NCBI GenBank assembly: GCA_013399855.1
Contig: VXAY01002221.1
Location: 92,014-156,013 of the forward strand
Length of the DNA: 64,000 nt
Reading direction: 5' to 3'
Origin: Oxyruncus cristatus
Taxonomy: Eukaryota > Chordata > Aves > Passeriformes > Cotingidae
Under the pieces are notes generated by a model. The model was not told where the DNA came from. It was given only the letters and a program-made list of their open reading frames with translations, and ran no database searches. The translations under genes and the position numbers were made by a program. Positions 27,017 through 39,905 of this stretch are shown here, in pieces; the first letter of the stretch is position 1; each line of letters starts with the position of its first letter.

Positions 27017-27802
27017 GTGAGGTAATGAAGCATTTTTTTCTTACAATCAAATATTAAAAGTGTATTTTTACTGCCACCATAAAATATTCCCTCCCTCCTG
27101 CACAGTGCAGCATTCTTGAGCAGACATTTCCAAGCTGTAAATGTCAGGAGTGCAGATTGAGATGATGCTTTTGATGTGGCAAAAGTCTTTCACCCCATTT
27201 AAAATTGATTAATGTGTGTTAATGAGTATAGAGATACAAATCCATAGTTTAAGATACAAGCAGATAGCGTTTTTTCAAAGGGGGAATTCCGTAAGTTCAA
27301 AGCTTTGTCCAGCTGGCTGAACCAAGAACAGCTTTCTTTTCCTCACCACTGTACCATGTACTCACTGTGTACCATGTTTTATTCAAGTCACACTTGCACA
27401 GAACTTTCACAGTATTCCCTTGTTGTCTGAGATAATTGACTTTCAGGCTTGATCTTGAATAACTGGCCAGAGCTGGTTTTGTTCATCTGTGAAACAGAAG
27501 GTGTTGCATCAGTGCTACAAGTGCTTATGGAATGCAGACACTGTGGAAATACCATCAGAAATAGGCATGTAGGACACTATTAGTACTCTAAGTTTCAGCC
27601 GCTGAAGAATCCCACATGAGCTTTTCAGGTTCTTTGAGCAAGGGGAAGTTCTGCTTCTTCCTAGGAAATTCCTGGATGTGTACGAATGAGACAGGGTAGT
27701 CCTGTTACTGTGATAACAGATAAGTGGAAAGGGAGAATTTTATGATGTCAGACTTCTGCTATGATTTTGTATCTCTTTTTTGCCACTACTGACAGAGAGA
27801 GA
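27017..27802. other. Non-coding DNA, nothing recognised
   Basis: No gene or repeat recognised. A small direct repeat of 'gtaccatg' occurs twice between 27352 and 27375. Confidence 0.55.
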
Positions 27803-28030
27803 GAAGGTTTAGTTTAGATACTAGGAAATTGTTCCCTGTGAGGGTGGGGAGGCCCTGGCCCAGGTTGCCCAGAGAAGCTGTGGCTGCCCCATCTCTGGAA
27901 GTGTCCAAGGCCAGGTTGGATGGGGTTTGGAGCAACCTGGGCTAGTGGAAGGTGTCCCTGCTCATGGTAGGGGGTGGCACTGGATGGGCTTTGAGGTCCC
28001 TTCCAGCCCAAACTATTCTGTGATTCTGCG
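27803..28030 (+). mobile_element. CR1 LINE fragment (rightward)
   Basis: It starts 'gaaggtttagtttagatact' and contains 'gggtggggaggccctggccc'. It ends 'gaggtcccttccagcccaaa' plus octamers (ctattctgtgattctg). Open frames across it are repeat-derived. Confidence 0.93.
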
Positions 28031-31000
28031 ACACTTGTCTTACCCATTTGTCCTTCCCCTGCCTCCCTTCCTCACTGCCCATCTCAGCTTATTTTATTTC
28101 TCAATACAAAAATTTGCCACTGCTTCTTCTTTCATCCTTCTTTCTAATTTTCATCTGCCTTGTGTCTTATCATCAGAGACTGCATCGCCAGTGACTCATC
28201 TTAGATTGTGGCTTTCTTTGAACTTTGCTTTTGCCTTCGTTTCTCACAACAGAAGATATGGGATTATATTCATGTAAATGTTCCTGGGGGTGTGGGGCAC
28301 AAGTTGATCTTCATTAGGAACAGAAACTGGAATCCTATTTTTTTAACACACAGAGAAATCTGTTTGATACAGTCCTATGTAATCCTTGTTTGAAAAAAAA
28401 GGAAAATGAGTCCCTGTTGATTTTGAAGAGTTATATCTAAACTGAAATTCAAAAGGGAGAAAAAAATTTCTTACTACTAAAACAAGAGAGTTTCATATGT
28501 AAAACAACTTTTAGTGATGAAATTTTAATGAAATTCTACCATATTAAAAAATACTTTTTCCCCAGAACTTCAGAATTCTGAACAAGATACTTCATTGCAA
28601 AAGTCTCACAACAAGGTCATTCATAAGTAGTATTTCTTTGGGTGTGTTTAAATGGGTCACTTATAAGTTACACAATTCCACTTTAGTACTATATATGAAT
28701 TCACATTCAAGAATGCAAGTATATTCCAGCAAGGCATGGATGACACTCATGCAGCATATGAGGAACGAGCCTTTCCCCTTTTGAGCAAAGTAAATCTCAC
28801 AAAGGTTGTCCTGTCTCAAGGACAGAAAAGATGAGGGTGCAGAAGTTAAATCATAATCTTACAACAGCTGCACAGGCTTTGGATGACAGAGTGGCTGCTC
28901 TTCTGCTGGATTACCTGCAAAATAAACCCCACAGAAGAGAACTGCAGAGCTACGGTGGTTTGGCATCCTTTGTTATCCTATATTGTGGCATCCTATGGAA
29001 GCTGTTGAATTGGAGAGGGAGGTCAAGAGATTAGGAGACCCTGCAGTCAGGTTTCCAATTAATCTTGTTAAAGTTTGTCTTGGAGACAGCTGTATTCCCT
29101 GTACAGTCCTTGTGGATGAAAATTAGTTTCAGTTCTCTTTTTATGGAACATTTGGCAGACTGGAGTCTTGTCCTACAGGTGAAGTATGCAGACACTGGTC
29201 TGAGGATGGCACTATGGAACTGAATAGCACTGTGCTAGTAGCAAACCTTACTCACACCCAAGGGAGCAGAAACCTCACCTTCACCCATACCCAGACTCTG
29301 TATTTTTTGGAAAAAAATGTTAGCAAGTTTGCAAAGAGAGAACCAACTTTACTCCTCAGACACCAAAGAGCTTTCTTTTGGCAGCTTAACAAAAAGCCCT
29401 TCCAGTTCTGTGCACTCAGACAAATCTCAGCCACAACCTGGCCTTGCTTGGTATTAGAGTGTGGCTTTTTCACAGTTGATTTTCTTCTAAATCCAGGGAC
29501 TTTCCTCTGAATTCGTCTTTACAGTTACATTCTAGAAGATACTGTGCAAAGGAAACACTCTCAACAATCATCCCAAATGATTTCTAAGATGTTTGACTAC
29601 AACATGTATCTCATTCACATTATGCCTTGATGCAGATATGTCTAAGCAGAGAGCAAACAAATGCATTCACATGCACTGTAATAAGGCTTTCTACTCCTCC
29701 AGGAGCTTTGAAAAGATGTAGACTACTTATCCCATTTTTGTTCATTGAGCCATCCATCCTCGAAGCAAAAGATATTACATTTCATAGCTTCAGCCACAAG
29801 GACCTCCAGCCTTGCCGAGGAATTTTCTGAACCACTGACTCTAATTTCCATATTCTGGGGAGAACAGTAGAATGCATTAGATTAATATCTGAACTTAGTA
29901 AAGCATTTGATCTCATAGTTCACAAGAATTATTCATGAAAATAATCTATCTTGGCTTGACTATGATCCTTTGGAGGAATTTATACTTAAAAATGCTTAGA
30001 CGTAAATGTCTATGAGGATGTAGCTGACCTAGGGAGCAATCACATCAACCCCAGCCCTCAGAATGAAAATAAAACTAATGTCACTTATGCAGTCCCTTAT
30101 CCTACCCGAGGGAGAAAGTTTAGGGTCTGTACAGTGTTTGAAAAGTGCTTTGCTGTAAGTGACTGATATATTTTGGCTGACATTCTGTTTTTCAATAGTA
30201 TCCATTCTCAGCTTACTTGCATTTAAATACAAGCTTATTTTCCCCAGGAGGCCTCTGGGTGCATTTCATCAATTAAAAGAATATTATATACACATTAACA
30301 ATACCCTGCCAACAACGGGCAACACTTACTCAAAACCCAACTAAAATGAAAGCTGCCATGGTGCCACTAGCGCAGAGCAAAGGGCACCCACACCTTTTTA
30401 TAAGATTTTGTTCATTATCATTTCAGGGAAAGAGAGACCAGCAGGTGCCATTCCGATGGGCTTCCATGAAGTGCTTGGGGAATGCAAATGCCATGGAACT
30501 GGGAAAGGGAGGAGACTTGCTATAACCAGGTCTAGGAAAGAAGCTCTTGTTGTATCCTGAGGTGATGTGGAGGAGGAGTGTCAGGTCATTCCATTCAGGA
30601 AGGTCATCTGGGAACCATTGGTCCATGTCACACACTAGGAGCCATCTGGGAGGTTATCTGTGGTATCGGGGTTGTGGGTGGGAACCAGTTACACTCAGAA
30701 CCAGCCATCTGCTGCTCCAGGGAATTGTTGTAATCCAGGAAATCACACCAGAAATTATATAGTTCATTTTTACAAGTAGAGCAGAAAGAAACAAGAATAA
30801 ACTTGGACACTGGATTTACTCCAACTCTCAAGTAAAAAGGTGAAATTATGACCATTGAGAATTACCTAATGTAACTAATTTATACCTAGTTGCTTTCAGC
30901 TTTTTTAGCTTTTACCTTTGGTGATGGATAGAAAGGCATTCATACCCATTAGCTTAATCACTTTCGGGAGTTTCTCTTTTCTAAGAATTCCCTCTTACCA

Positions 31001-32390
31001 AAATCCCCTATAGCCCATCTACCACTGACAGAAGCTGAATTCTGAACTTGAAACTTCTTAGAATGAAGGCTGAGCACGAATTTGCCTTTTCTTGGGGAAG
31101 CAGAGTTTGATGCTTTCTAGGCTGTTTTACTGATTGAGATACATTTTGTGCACCCCATGCCTTAAAAAGATAGGAACTATCAATTTAAGGAGAAGTTCCA
31201 CTTGCTGTAACTAAAGTATTTTGCTCATTTTTTGTGTGTGTGCCACGGTCAAGTACAGCATCAGGGACACTAATCTCTATCTTTATATTTTAATTGCATG
31301 TCCACCTATGTGTTTGACTAAAAAACTAATAAATTCGACCTCCTAGGAAACAAGTAGCTTTAAAAGAATGATACAGACCAGATTTTGTTTGTTGCTTTAT
31401 TTCCCCTGCAGCAAAACTCTGTGCAGCCCTGTCAGCGAAGATACAAGGTCAGTGGAGATGCTGACATTTAATGCCAGTAGTAAACATTTCAGCATACAGA
31501 AAGCAATTATTTACAGCCCAAGCAGTGAGAAATTACAAAGCTTGTCTTTAGACCTTGTGGCTTCTTGGCTGGTATTTGGAAAGGAGATGGATACACAAAA
31601 GGATTTCTTTACTGCTGTATTTTCTTCACTGTATTCTCTGCAGACATTATTTTGCTGAACTTTCTGAAGGCTAATAGCTCACAGAACACAATAAAAACTG
31701 GTTATTTAGCAACACCTCAACAGCTATAATACTTCCCCCCCCCTTCTAATGCACCTTTTTAATAACTTCCAGCTGAAAATACTGCCCTTATTTCCTAAGA
31801 ACTCCTCACATTTACTAAATCACCAGTAGGTATTGTTCTTTTTACAAACCTCCCCACAAAAACAACTTGTAAAATATTATTATTTCAAGTAGCAATTCAT
31901 GGGAACAGTCAGAGCAGACAGAGCAGTCCTTTTTACTGAGCAGGGGAAGTCATGTAGTAGAATGCAAACTTCTTATTCTTTTAAATAGTAAGTCTTTTTT
32001 AGGAGCTTCCATCATTGTTTTATTTTTCTGTGAGGGGTGTGTTCTACAATAATATTTTATAAGGTCTGCAGTGTTGTCTGTATGTCACAATCAGGAAATC
32101 ACAGATTTAGAAATTACAATTCACTTTGAATTAAAAATAATTTTCTATAAACCCCAAGTTATTAATGTTTATTATCAATTTTTATTAGTATTTTAATGCG
32201 TGATATTATGACAAGTACCAAAGGTGAGCAAAATGTGAATTTAGAAAATTAAATGTTAGATGTTTTCTTAGAAATTTTAAGAAACTCATCAGAGATTTCT
32301 GATGTTAAAATTGATTTTCTTCATTGCTAGAACTAAATGAAACGTGATCTCCCATCGTGCTCCCAGCTCTCATCCCTTTATGATGACATC
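28031..32390. other. Non-coding DNA, nothing firmly recognised
   Basis: Over four kilobases without a supported gene. Minus-strand frames at 30423-30635 and 30628-30855 overlap in different frames. A pyrimidine-rich AG precedes 'gatacaacaagagcttc' near 30560, which would be compatible with an exon, but no family is recognised and no partner exon was found. A C9 tract lies at 31735-31743. Confidence 0.5.
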
Positions 32391-32668
32391 AGGACCAGGG
32401 ACAGCACCCAGGGAAGGGTTGGAGCTGTGTCAGGGCAGGGTCAGGTTGGATCTCAGGACAAGGTTCTTCCCCAGAGGGTGGTTGGCACTGACCAGGCTCC
32501 CCAGGGCAGTGGGCACAGCCCCAAGGCTGCCAGAGCTCCAGGAGGGTTTGGACAAGGCTCTGAGGGACAGGGGGGGATTGTTGGGGTGTCCGTGCAGGGC
32601 CAGGGGTTGCACTGGATGATCCTGTGGGTCCCTTCCAATGCAGGATATTCCACAATTCTATGATTAGA
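32391..32668 (+). mobile_element. CR1 LINE fragment (rightward)
   Basis: From 'aggaccagggacagcaccca' through 'caaggctgccagagctccag' to 'gatcctgtgggtcccttcca' and octamers 'attccacaattctatgatt'. It is in the same subfamily as 14987, 53079 and 59880. Confidence 0.93.
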
Positions 32669-33314
32669 AGTATATCATGTCCTTCTTGTGCCTTTTTGGC
32701 TTGACTTTGAGAGTCTTTTGCATCTGTCACTGCAGCTGGGAGAAGGCAAATCCACATGGATTTTTGCATTGCCTTGAGTAGTGGAGGGGAGAAATGAGCA
32801 TTGAAAATAAAATGTTTGTCAAGTCAAAGATGAAAACCTCATTTATCCTTCTTAAAATGTTTTCATTCTTTATTTTAGATTTGGGTAGGAAAACCATTCC
32901 TTGCCATATTGGTGCAGAGCCCTTGCTTCAAAGTTGAACTCTGTGCTGCACTGGTGGAAATTGACAACACTGAGAATTTTGGGAGCTTGGCTTTTTTTAC
33001 TTTACTTTTTCCTTCCATCTCTGTAGCACTCTGGACAAGGAAAAGGACACAAAGGAAAAATGACAACAGAAAGTGCCAATAAAAAGGTTGAGTATAGCAG
33101 GAATGTTGTGTGGTTACAATGTCTGAGAACTTGGCAACTTGATACGGGTCACTGAAATACAACACAAGAAAACAGGAATTAGGGGAACTAAAACCTTTTC
33201 TAGGTAAGAAAGTGGTATATAAAAAAACCCAAAAATATTAGGAAAGCCAGGAGAGTTGTGGTGCTGTTCAGTGCTCCATGTTAAATTCTCATTAAAAATG
33301 TTGGGGTTTTTTAA
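32669..33314. other. Non-coding DNA between a CR1 copy and an LTR end
   Basis: No gene or repeat is recognised in this stretch. The last bases before the LTR end are T-rich ('ggttttttaa'). Confidence 0.55.
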
Positions 33315-33510
33315 TGTGGTGGTTGGTTGACCTTTGCCAGCTCCCAGCTGCCCCCCCTCCTCAACACAACAGGGGATGAGAATAAGATGAAAAAGCTCAT
33401 GGGTTGAGATCTGGGCAGGGAGCCCATGTACCAACAACTACCATCACAGGCTAAATAGGCTAAATTAATTTATTTTATTGCCAAGTAAAATAGAGTAGGA
33501 AGGTGAAAAA
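33315..33510 (-). mobile_element. Avian endogenous retrovirus LTR, 3' part, reverse orientation
   Basis: Reading the plus strand, 'tgtggtggttggttgacctt' marks the outer LTR edge. It is followed by blocks I know from abundant avian ERV LTRs: 'gctcatgggttgagatctgg', 'gcagggagcccatgtaccaa', 'taccatcacaggctaaatag' and 'aatttattttattgccaagt'. On the minus strand this places an AATAAA signal ('ggcaataaaataaatt') about 160 bp before the terminal CA, as expected for R-U5. The other LTR edge and target duplication were not found. The element may extend toward 34000, but that part is too diverged for me to call. No retroviral coding region was seen, so this is probably a solo or truncated LTR. Confidence 0.6.
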
Positions 33511-36500
33511 CAAAGACAAAAACTCTCAGACAGATATCTGAGAATATTTTGCTGCCTTTTTTTTTTTTTTTTTTTTTCCAAAAGACCTGTGATTTGTCCT
33601 TGTGTGTGGTCTGTTCCATTCAGGGTTTTTTCCCTCTCTCTCACTAGCAAACACCTCCGCCGTTAAGACAAAAACACAACACTTACTTTCCTTCCAGCTC
33701 TTGAAAATTCTCGAGCTGGCAACAGTAGAGGCATATGGCTGGCCTTTCCTTTTGGGGAAAAAGGACTGGGACATAACAGTCATAATCCTTCTTCTTCAGT
33801 CAGGACAAACCTGGAAGTCTAGAAAAAAGCTGTGCCACCTGTGGCAGCTGTATTTGGGTTCAGTCTTGGCTTCCCAGCAGTGGGTACCCCAAATGGCCAA
33901 CTCCCACCTTGAGTTTGCATCTTGGATGCACAGGACAGGTAATTCAGGTGAGGAGGTAAAATACAGACAAAATTGAGCCTTGAGCTCAGGCAAAGATGTT
34001 GTGAGCAAATTTTGGCCCAGATGCCTGGGTGGGTGATAATCTTGTAGCTCACTGTAAGTTCTGCTCCTTCAAGAGTTATGCAGTTCTTCCTCCTATTTAT
34101 TTGTATGTGGAGTTATAAATTTCTGAACTTATTTCTTGCTTGTAGGATAAATTTTGTCCCTGTGCATTTTTATTCATGCAGGCTTTAATTTGATCCTGCT
34201 CTAAGATTCTCTCCTTTTCATGTACTCAAAAATTGTAGCTACAACAATCTCTATGGGCGTGTAATTACGCAGCTGCCTAACGCTCCTGTCTTTCTTGTCA
34301 AGCTTATTCTCCTTCTGGTGCAATCTCAGGGACAGGAGTTATGACACTGGAGTTTCTTAAATCATCAGTCAACACAAGCACAGTTTGCACAGTCTGCAGG
34401 CTGAGATCAAAGGCACAGGATCCCCTCGCCGGGCGTGTTCTGGGGTCTCCTTGGGCTGCCCAGGCTGGGGGGTGTCTGGAGCTCTGCACTCATAGGAAAC
34501 AGCCACATTTCCTGCTGAATTTTGGGCATTGAGTGAATGCAGTATTTTCAACTACCACCAATAAAGCCCAACTAACAACATGGACAATTCCTTACACGGC
34601 CTTAAATTCTGCACAGGCATTCCTGGAAAGTTGCCTCAAAACGCTCCCAGTGCCACCTGCAGATTTCTTTGAATCCTCTTGCTGTCATGGACACTTCATT
34701 GTGCCACCCTCCCTTCAGGTGGCTGAAAGAAATGGAAATAACACTTTCAGAGAAAGAAAGATGCAATTTCACACTCCACCCCTTTCTGCCTGCCCTTGTT
34801 CTTCTGCTTTTGAGAAGCTGATGTCTGATCTGTCAAGGTTACACACTGTGAAGTATCTAATGCAGGTGCTGGGAGTTGTCCAGCAGCCTGGAAACATTTA
34901 TTTGTACCACAAACAAATTGCTCATTTAGTCCTCAGACTGTTTAGCTCCCTGGCTCCTGACATTTTCAAATGACAGTAGTAAAAATGAATGTGGTGAGTG
35001 GAGTGGAGTTGTAGCTGCTGGTTTATGTACTGCTTGAACAAAGGAGGTAATGAATCCCTTTCCTATGGTGTGAGGTTATGAAGTAAAGCAAAGAAAAGGC
35101 TTGTGGAGGTGGAAAAACACTGAATAACACAAACATCATAAATCAGTTCCTGAAAATGATTGGTTTGAAGTATTTTAGGAAGAGGTTCTGTCTTCTGAGC
35201 TAAATTTGATAGCACAGTACACTTCCTTCAGTGTTAAGATATCCAATCAGATCCAAACTAGGACATAATATTTTAAAGGACACTAAGAAAATTACTTGGA
35301 TGAGGAAAGATCATGAGAGAAAGCTTCTCCACTGGCTGTAATACAGATTTTTTTTTCCAAATAATCCTTCTGTCATAAAGGACACTTGTCCCACCTCCAG
35401 CATTACCCCGTATAACCAACCCCATGAGCTTCCGAGCACCTGGTGCATCAGGGACACTTTGCTGCAAAGCAAAAGTGGTTTCATGAGATTTAAATCAATG
35501 TGGAATTGAAAAAGTGAATTGATGCTAAACAGTTCACTGTCAGGATACATTCAGGTTCAATACTGGTAATGCAGTGGAGAAACAACAGTGGTAGACACCT
35601 ACAAGTAATAAATATGGACATCTGATTTCCATAATTTCCAGGTATTCTTCTACAACTCATCCTGAGAGCTTTAACCTGACACATACACAAATGTGCCCCT
35701 GTCCCCCAGCAAAAAGTGAAATAGCACATATAGAAAAGAATGAATTCTTTGGAGGAAACTGCAACCAAAGTAATAAATAGTAACATTGCTATTGCTGGAT
35801 CTGGAAAATAAAAATCATATTCAAGAGAGCAAAACAGAAAACAGATACATTTTAGCAGCTCATCCTGCATTTTTATATAAAATAAAAATAGTCTTATGAT
35901 AGAAAATATCTAAAACTTCAAGAAAAGGTTGAGCAAACGAGGGGGAAACCTGTGGGATTATATGTATGAAAAGGCAGAGTAATAAGATTATTTAAATTAT
36001 CATTTAACTGCAGATTAAAGATGTGTAGGGTGTTGTTCTTCTATAAAAACAAAGTTAAAATAATACATTTTTAGCAAAATTTGATATTGTTGCTACAGTA
36101 AACACAGATTAATCAAAGCCTTCGTATCCTGTTCCTTAGACATAGAGAATAAAATAATGTCCCTACTACTCAAACTGCAAAAAACTCTCAAAATAAAAAG
36201 TTTTTTCTATCTAATCCTGCTTGATCCTTGCTTTTAGTCTCCGTAGATTTTTTTTTTCCAGTTCATAAAACCTGTAGCACTTTAACACAGGAGCAATTAT
36301 TTGTATGACTAAGCTCCTACAAGGCTGGTAAAAGGAGTGAAAAGTAATTATTTATGCCAGGTAAACAGAGTGGTAATCAGAGAAAAATGGACCTTGTATG
36401 CTGTCTGCTTGGGTTTTAAAGGGTGTTTTACTTTGAAAAGCAGAGAAAGATTAATTATGATCTTTTCTATATATGAAAGAAGATTTGTTTAGTTTCTTTA

Positions 36501-36589
36501 CAAAAATTCTCCAGAAAGGTATCAGAGTGTGACATCTCCCTCCATTGTTACGAACGTTGCAAATGCTGTGAGTGGTTTCTTAGGGAAAA
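33511..36589. other. Non-coding DNA, possibly including more of the LTR
   Basis: It starts with a T21 tract at 33557-33577. A 146-codon plus-strand open frame (34533-34973) is the second longest coding-like frame in the window without repeat content, but I do not recognise it and it has no upstream promoter or splice evidence. The rest is AT-rich. Confidence 0.45.
33557..33577. repeat. Poly-T homopolymer (T21)
   Basis: Twenty-one consecutive T bases, seen directly. They lie within or next to the reverse-oriented LTR fragment and may be an expanded A tract of that element on the minus strand. Confidence 0.9.
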
Positions 36590-36960
36590 TCTCAGTCTAT
36601 TGAAATTCTGGAATAATTCCTGGGAGCCCAAACTGATTGGCTCCAGGGTGTAGGGAAGGTTCCCTTCCCCCTTGGTGGTCCCTGTGATGGCCCAGCACCT
36701 ATTCCAGGGGTGCAGCTGCACTTGCACAGCTGGCCACAGCTTGCCAGAAAACCTCCTCGCTGCCCAGGCTCCTTTTTTAGCCCCTTCCCACCAGTTCCCC
36801 ATGTTGGTTCTTCCCCCAGCTACATATTCTCTCCTTCTTTGTCCAATAAATGACTTGTCTCTGGTCACTTTTTCCCCACAGAAATTATTTTTCCTACATC
36901 AGTACAGAAATCGGGAATTCTCAATAGCATCTCCAGGGTAACCTTGGTGTTCCTGATCCA
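36590..36960 (+). other. Unclassified GC-richer block with AATAAA, LTR-like
   Basis: A GC- and pyrimidine-rich block ends in 'ctttgtccaataaatgactt' at about 36838-36857 (AATAAA seen directly), followed by 'gtctctggtcactttttccc'. The U3-like composition, single AATAAA and short downstream segment resemble an avian LTR in the plus orientation. It could equally be the 3' end of an exon. I see no certain terminal TG/CA or target duplication. Confidence 0.28.
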
Positions 36961-39471
36961 GTTCCCTGGGTGCTGCTGGCCTTTCACACGGCCTCCACAA
37001 AAGGTCCCCAGTGCTCCCCTCCAAATACTCATAAAAATTGCCTTTTTCTCACATAAATCCCATTAACCCCCCCAAAATCTGGCCATTCCTAACAGCACTA
37101 TCCGTAACTATTTTTCTCTTATCACTGTGCTATTCGTACATCCAGCAATTTCTCATGTAATTCCTGGTGCTTTCCCAGAGTCTGTTCCCTTTTCAGGTCA
37201 GGGCTTAGTCATTGACCTGTGTGCTTTAACACCACATGCCCTGTTCTCTGGGCTTTTGGAAAATATCAAGTCAAAAGAGTCATAAAATTAGAAGAAAAAT
37301 TGAAAATTAAAATAATTATTAAATTTTAGTATCTTTTTTTCTTTATTGCTTACTTATACACTTGCCAGAAAATACTTTGGTAAGTCTAATTTAATTTTAA
37401 TCTTTGTTCCAGCCTTGTGCTATACCAAACCTGAGAACAAACTGCTGTATCAGGAGGCTGAAAAAACATGTCTCCTAAGGATAGAAACTGAAAGTTACTT
37501 TTTTTGCTTCAGAAAAAGTCATGAATCCAGTAAAATATTGATCATATTACTTGTAATTTCCATCATACACAGTGAATACATGACAAATTGATTAAAACTG
37601 GAAAAAGCCCTCCATGTGTTGACCTGGCAATAACACTGGAGCACATTATTAACCATGCAGCTAAATGTGATATCCCAGTGATTCTACAAAAGCCACATGC
37701 TTTGGTACAGCAGAAAAAACTGGAATCACTGGCTTCCCAAGCTTTGTTCTGTCACATCAATGCTGAAGAGTTAAGGACCTCAGTGACCACCTGATCCAAA
37801 AGGCTCGATGTACAATTTGTGACTTCACAGAAACTCTACAATCACCAGTTTGAAACCCAGACATCTAACCTTCAGGATCAACCCAGAGAGACAATGGCTT
37901 TGAGCTTCTTGACACTGAATTCCCACAAGGACAGCCTTGGATTAATGAGCTCACTGGGCTTGTGGCTTTCAGTGGTAACTGTTGAGCCACTGGCTTGCAG
38001 AACATTCCCTGTCACCCCAGCAATCTGGAGATGCTGTTCCTTTGACCTCAGAGAGATCAGTGTATACTCATCATCTCCTCAGGAAGATGTGCTGAGCCAG
38101 GAGTTTACTGCAGTCCTGGGCTGTCACCTCCATCCAGCAGGCAGAGAATCTGAGCTGGAGCCATCCCAGGGACCTTCCCCTTGACACTGGTGCCCAGTGC
38201 CAGGGGCACACATCAGCCTCCCTTGGGATTAAAATATCCCTGACATGCCACAGATACCGATCACGGGAGGCTTTGCAATGAGCTGCAGCTTATAACCAGC
38301 CACTTCACAAGTGCCTGGTACCTATGTGAGCATCATAAATATTTAACTGCCACAGCAGCTTTTGCCTTGGACTTTTCCAGGCAAGTCAGTGAAACTGGAA
38401 TACTGGTCTCCTGGAAGGCTGTTTCCTTAGGCTGTCAGATCAACAGGCATGAGCTCAGGAGGAATTGCACTGACAAACCTTGAGCTCTGGCTCAAGCCTT
38501 AAAGCACTGCTGATCCCCTAGTGGGGTCCTGTACCTTCATGTACAAACAATAAGCCAAGTCTCACAAAGCCTGCTTTGGGCAATATTTCAACAAATAAAA
38601 GGTGTTAAACTTGAGGCTGTATAAAGGAGTCTGGACCTTTGAAAAGCTGCAGATATGAGTTCTGCTCAGGTGCCCTGTGCCTGGCAGTAAACTCAGAATG
38701 AATGAAATGCCAAATGCCCAACCTGACGAACACACAGTTAACACATGACAGCTGTCCAGATGGTGACCATCCTTCTACCTGTGCTTTGGCCAACTCGTAT
38801 CTGTGTATAAAGCTTTGACAGCTATTAAATTCTCTTAGTTTAAACACTGGTTTTGGAATGCGTTTAATTTTCATACTAAGAGGCCTAAATTGCTGATGTG
38901 GGATAGAATCCGAAATGCACTGAACTCAGCAGAAAAAAAAAAATTGCAGCCTGCCTGTATCTTGGAAATAGTAATTAGTGACTGAAATGATTATAACTGA
39001 CATCATATTATATATATATGTATAATAAATATAGTAGAGTGTTGATAGGAAAGATGTGGACAGAACCGCATTGCGATGTGTGGGATTCTTCTCCGTTTCT
39101 TGTCTTATCTTACTGGGACTAAACATGACTGAATGTGAGGTGGAAGGTACTGTGATAGGATAGCCTTGGTTCAGTCAGCTCATCACACCAGGCAGTTTAA
39201 CATCAATATACTGTGCAAATAGACACATTTGTAAGTGGAAAACAACCACATTTCTAGACTTTTAGTACTCCAGAGCCACAGTTGACAGGCGGCACTTTGG
39301 CTTCCTTGATGTGGAGTAATTCATGTTGTGCAACTGTATTGCATCTCATAACCAGGATAGAGCTTTTAAAAGGTGTCCACTGCTGCAAACCCTGTATTTT
39401 CACAGCTCCAGGAGCTGACAAAGGTGTTCACAGTCACCTAAAGCACTGTCTGTGTTGGCATGTTGAAATAT
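36961..39471. other. Non-coding DNA, nothing firmly recognised
   Basis: Successive plus-strand frames (37346-37591, 37588-37794 and 37819-38184) overlap or lie close to each other but do not join in one frame and match nothing I know. A short TA microsatellite lies at 39007-39020. Confidence 0.45.
39007..39020. repeat. (TA)n microsatellite
   Basis: A short alternating TA tract, seen directly, in AT-rich non-coding DNA. Confidence 0.85.
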
Positions 39472-39905
39472 GGAATCATAGCAGTGTACGATCACAGGAT
39501 GGTTTGGGTTGGAAGGGACCTTAAAGCCCATCCAGTTCCACCCCCTGCCCTGGGCAGGAACACCTTCCACTAGCCCAGGTTGCTCCAAGCCCCGTCCAAC
39601 CTGGCCTTGGACACTTCCAGGGATCCAGGGGCAGCCACAGCTTCTCTGGGCAACCTGGGCCAGGGCCTCACCACTCTCACAGGGGACAATTTCTTCCCAA
39701 TATCTAACATAAATCTACACTTTTTCAGCTAAAAGTAATTCCCTCTGTCCTGTTCCTCTAGGCCCTTGTCCAAAATCTCCAGTTTTTTTGGAGCCCTTTT
39801 AGACACTGGAAGGGACCCTAAGGTATCCCTGGAGCCTTCTCTACTCCAAGCTGGACAGCCCAAACTCAGTCTGTCACCAGAGAAGAGGTGCTCCAGCCTC
39901 TGTAT
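39472..39905 (-). mobile_element. CR1 LINE fragment, reverse orientation, longer copy
   Basis: Octamers (atcatagcagtgtacgatcac) are followed by 'aggatggtttgggttggaag', 'tggccttggacacttccagg', 'gacaatttcttcccaatatc', 'tggagccttctctactccaa' and 'agaagaggtgctccagcctc'. This is about 430 bp of CR1 3' sequence, further upstream in the element than most copies here reach. Confidence 0.95.

Noticed and set aside
30423..30855. Minus-strand frames with a pyrimidine-rich AG upstream of GYNKSFFPRPGYSK
   Set aside because: Two frames overlap but do not join, no homologue is recognised and no partner exon was found.
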